Shown piece after piece: positions 5,185-6,900 of a DNA stretch of 6,900 nt (its first letter is position 1; every line of letters begins with the position of its first letter). This DNA comes from Acidobacteriota bacterium. GTDB lineage: Bacteria > Acidobacteriota > Terriglobia > UBA7540. The notes below the pieces were generated by a model, which saw nothing but the letters and a program-made list of their open reading frames with translations, did no database searches and was not told where the DNA came from. The stretch is taken from positions 1 through 6,900 of the forward strand of contig QHZK01000158.1 in assembly GCA_003224635.1 (NCBI GenBank). Reading direction: 5' to 3'. The position numbers were made by a program, and so were the translations under genes.

Positions 5185-5292
5185 CCCCTCACCCCCTTCC
5201 CCCCTCTCTCGCGAGGGGAGAGGGGAGAGAAGGTCTCAATTCATGCCCTCTCCCCTTGCGGGAGAGGGTGGTGCGTAGCGCCGTGTGAGGGG
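5185..5292. repeat. 108-bp palindromic repeat with two GC-rich hairpins between trpC and trpF
   Basis: The ends are perfect 8-bp inverted repeats, CCCCTCAC (5185-5192) and GTGAGGGG (5285-5292). Inside are two hairpins: CCCCTCTC/GAGAGGGG (5201-5208 with 5218-5225) and a perfect 9-bp stem CCCTCTCCC/GGGAGAGGG (5246-5254 with 5260-5268, loop CTTGC). A further AGTGAC/GTCACT pair lies outside (5174-5179, 5301-5306). The CCCTCTCCC..GGGAGAGGG type is, from memory, a frequent intergenic repeat in several phyla. No run of T follows either stem. No target duplication is evident. It could slow transcription or protect mRNA ends between trpC and trpF. Confidence 0.75.
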
Positions 5293-5326
5293 TTTGACTG
5301 GTCACTTTATTTGGTAGCGCTCATTA

Positions 5327-5974
5327 ATGCCCACACGGGTCAAGATTTGCGGCATTACGCGGCTTGAAGATGCGCGGCTGGCGGTTGAGCTGGGCGCTTC
5401 GGCGCTGGGGTTCAATTTCTATCCGCGCTCGCCGAGGTATATTCCGCCGGCTGCGGCCTCGGCGATCATCCGGCAACTGCCTCCATTCGTCATGTCCGTG
5501 GGCGTGTTTGCCGACGAGACCGATGCCGAGCACCTTTGTGGCATTGTTCGCGAGGCTCAGGTAGGCGTCGTGCAATTGCACGGCCCGCGCTTCCCGCCGG
5601 CGAATGGGAACCCTGGTAACTACCGCGTGATCCTCGCCGTACCTATCCGAGACCGGCTCGAGCCGGAGCGATTCGCCGCGTCGGGCGTCTCGGCCTTCCT
5701 GCTTGACGCTTTTGACCCGGAGCTGATCGGCGGCACGGGCAGGACTATCGACTGGGCGCTGGCGCGGGAGGCTAAGAAATTTGGTCCGGTGATTCTGGCG
5801 GGCGGGCTTACTCCTGAAAACGTCGGCCAAGCGATCCGGCAAGTCGAGCCTTTCGCCGTGGATGTGGCAAGCGGCGTCGAGTCGGCGCCGGGGAAAAAAG
5901 ATCCGGCAAAGCTGCGCGCGTTCTTCGCGGCAGTCGAAAGAGCCGACAGAGAGAAATCAGAAGCTAGAAGTTAG
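5327..5974 (+). CDS. trpF: Phosphoribosylanthranilate isomerase
   Basis: TrpF isomerises N-(5-phosphoribosyl)anthranilate to the carboxyphenylamino-deoxyribulose phosphate used by TrpC. The 215-residue protein is a single (beta/alpha)8 barrel of normal length. Visible signatures are VKICGITR with the catalytic base C8, LGFNFYPRSPRYI, VGVFAD, VVQLHG, FLLDAFD with the catalytic acid D127, the phosphate-binding GGTGRTIDW and ILAGGLTPENV, and the closing DVASGVESAPGKKD. The start is ATG 5327 because the family's conserved strand begins two to three residues later; no good Shine-Dalgarno precedes it. The final residues (EKSEARS) and the TAG stop fall in a 7-bp repeat array, as in trpC. An upstream TTGACT (5294-5299) lacks a convincing -10 at the right distance, so co-transcription with trpC through the repeat-filled gap, or an unseen promoter, must supply expression. 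Confidence 0.96.
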   Translation: MPTRVKICGITRLEDARLAVELGASALGFNFYPRSPRYIPPAAASAIIRQLPPFVMSVGVFADETDAEHLCGIVREAQVGVVQLHGPRFPPANGNPGNYRVILAVPIRDRLEPERFAASGVSAFLLDAFDPELIGGTGRTIDWALAREAKKFGPVILAGGLTPENVGQAIRQVEPFAVDVASGVESAPGKKDPAKLRAFFAAVERADREKSEARS

Positions 5975-6035
5975 AAGCTAGAATGAATGAAACAACCTCG
6001 CGGGCGGGTGTCATCTATTCTAGCTTCTGACTTCT
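5959..6035 (+). repeat. Heptamer array across the trpF stop codon with inverted partner (hairpin)
   Basis: Units AGAAGCT, AGAAGTT, AGAAGCT and a decayed AGAATGA run from 5959 to 5986. The trpF TAG (5972-5974) is made by two adjacent units. The inverted partner (6017-6035) pairs with 5966-5984 at 18 of 19 positions around a 32-nt loop. The geometry almost equals that after trpC, although the loop sequences differ. The hairpin ends 23 bases before the trpB start codon, so it could influence ribosome access to trpB. Confidence 0.8.
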
Positions 6036-6058
6036 GGAGTTTTCGATGGTCAAATTCC

Positions 6059-6900
6059 ATGGAACACCGGCAATCAACGCTTCGCTCCTGGCCCGACGCG
6101 CGCGGACGTTTCGGTGAATTCGGCGGGCGTTTTGTGCCGGAGACGCTGATGCATCCAGTCGAGGAGATGGAGCAGGCGTACGAGGCGGCGCGAGGCGATC
6201 CAAAGTTTCAGGCCGAGCTCGACCGCTTGCTCAAAAACTTCGCGGGCCGCCCGACGCCTCTGTTTGAGGCGCGTCGATTGGCCGAGCGTCTCGGCGGCGC
6301 GCGGATTTATCTCAAGCGCGAAGACCTGCTGCACACCGGAGCGCACAAGATCAACAATTGTCTGGGCCAGGGACTGCTCGCCGCGCGCATGGGGAAGACG
6401 CGGCTCATCGCCGAGACCGGCGCCGGGCAGCACGGCGTGGCGACTGCCACCGTGGCCGCGCTCCTGGGCCTCGAGTGCACGGTGTACATGGGCGAGGAGG
6501 ACATGACTCGTCAGGCGCCCAATGTCTTCCGCATGCGGCTGCTGGGCTCGGAAGTAGTGCCCGTCAACTCCGGCGGCCGTACGCTTAAGGACGCCATCAA
6601 CGAGGCCATGCGCGACTGGGTGACGAACGTCCATAACACTCACTACCTGCTCGGGTCGGTGCTCGGCCCGCATCCTTATCCCGTGATGGTGCGCGAGTTC
6701 CACCGGGTGATCGGCCAGGAAACGCGCCGGCAGATTTTAGAGGCCGCGGGCCGCCTGCCGGATTACCTGTTCGCCTGTGTGGGCGGCGGGAGCAACTCGA
6801 TCGGCTTGTTCTATGATTTCATCGGCGACCCCGAAGTGAAGATGATCGGCGTCGAGGCCGGAGGCAGGGGCGCCAAGCTGGGCGAGCACGCGGCGCGCTT
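6059..6900 (+). CDS. trpB: Tryptophan synthase beta subunit, N-terminal 280 residues (runs off window)
   Basis: TrpB condenses indole with L-serine to make tryptophan, using pyridoxal phosphate, in an alpha2-beta2 complex with TrpA. The frame is open from ATG 6059 to the window edge. It shows the family start GRFGEFGGRFVPETL, the cofactor lysine K97 in LLHTGAHKINN, the catalytic E119 in AETGAGQHGVATA, VYMGEEDMTRQAPNVFRM, LLGSVLGPHPYPVMVREF, the phosphate-binding CVGGGSNS (240-247) and IGVEAGG. These mark the standard TrpB1 type that pairs with TrpA. About 70% of a roughly 400-residue protein is present; the later conserved residues are out of view. ATG 6059 has no Shine-Dalgarno. The only good one, GGAG (6036-6039), is spaced for another ATG at 6046 in a different frame, which opens a 23-codon ORF overlapping the trpB start. 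The frame is also open upstream to GTG 6008. The exact start is therefore slightly uncertain. trpA is expected to follow outside the window. Confidence 0.96.
   Translation, partial: MEHRQSTLRSWPDARGRFGEFGGRFVPETLMHPVEEMEQAYEAARGDPKFQAELDRLLKNFAGRPTPLFEARRLAERLGGARIYLKREDLLHTGAHKINNCLGQGLLAARMGKTRLIAETGAGQHGVATATVAALLGLECTVYMGEEDMTRQAPNVFRMRLLGSEVVPVNSGGRTLKDAINEAMRDWVTNVHNTHYLLGSVLGPHPYPVMVREFHRVIGQETRRQILEAAGRLPDYLFACVGGGSNSIGLFYDFIGDPEVKMIGVEAGGRGAKLGEHAAR

Noticed and set aside
5246..5268. Intrinsic terminator after trpC
   Set aside because: The stem is strong but no T-run follows on either strand, and trpF needs transcription beyond it.
5324..5842. 172-codon minus-strand ORF
   Set aside because: It is antisense to trpF and has His/Arg-rich composition with no recognisable motif.
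6074..6703. 209-codon minus-strand ORF
   Set aside because: It is the exact antisense of trpB, which has all its catalytic motifs. A long antisense frame is expected at this GC content.

Overview
The window looks like a chromosomal segment from a member of the Acidobacteriota, probably a soil or metagenome-derived lineage. The main reason is three separate genes with the VWFA-related domain layout typical of that phylum (TIGR03436-type proteins), together with GC-rich coding sequence and many short palindromic repeats between genes. The phylum call rests on family knowledge, not on a database search.

Layout from left to right. Positions 1-175 (minus strand) hold the first 58 codons of an RsbW-like anti-sigma/ATPase gene that runs off the left edge. 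Positions 176-498 contain no gene. This stretch holds a roughly 65-bp double-hairpin repeat (copy A) that has been interrupted by a 130-bp palindromic, MITE-like insertion with a 4-bp target duplication. Positions 499-3987 hold three VWA proteins: VWA-1 (minus), VWA-2 (plus) and VWA-3 (minus). VWA-1 and VWA-2 are divergent, and VWA-2 and VWA-3 are convergent. Good sigma70-type promoters can be read upstream of VWA-1 and VWA-3. A second, uninterrupted copy of the double-hairpin repeat (copy B, 4061-4125) lies in the opposite orientation between VWA-3 and the trp genes, so the VWA block is bracketed by inverted copies. A diverged relative (copy C) lies between VWA-1 and VWA-2.

Positions 4272-6900 hold a tryptophan biosynthesis block on the plus strand: trpC, trpF and the first 280 codons of trpB. 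These enzymes catalyse successive late steps: TrpF isomerises phosphoribosylanthranilate, TrpC closes the indole ring to give indole-3-glycerol phosphate, and TrpB joins indole with serine. All catalytic residues that fall inside the window are present. The spaces between these genes are unusually wide for a trp operon (236 bp and 84 bp) and are filled with repeats.

The most unusual signal is a set of short heptamer arrays with a G-T-C-A-G-like core. They lie exactly at the 3' ends of genes and are always in the sense orientation of the gene they follow. At trpC and trpF the array runs through the stop codon, so it encodes the end of the protein. It is followed about 31-32 nt later by an inverted array, giving two hairpins of the same geometry. 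The VWA genes have no known function, and nothing here establishes a new defence or signalling system.
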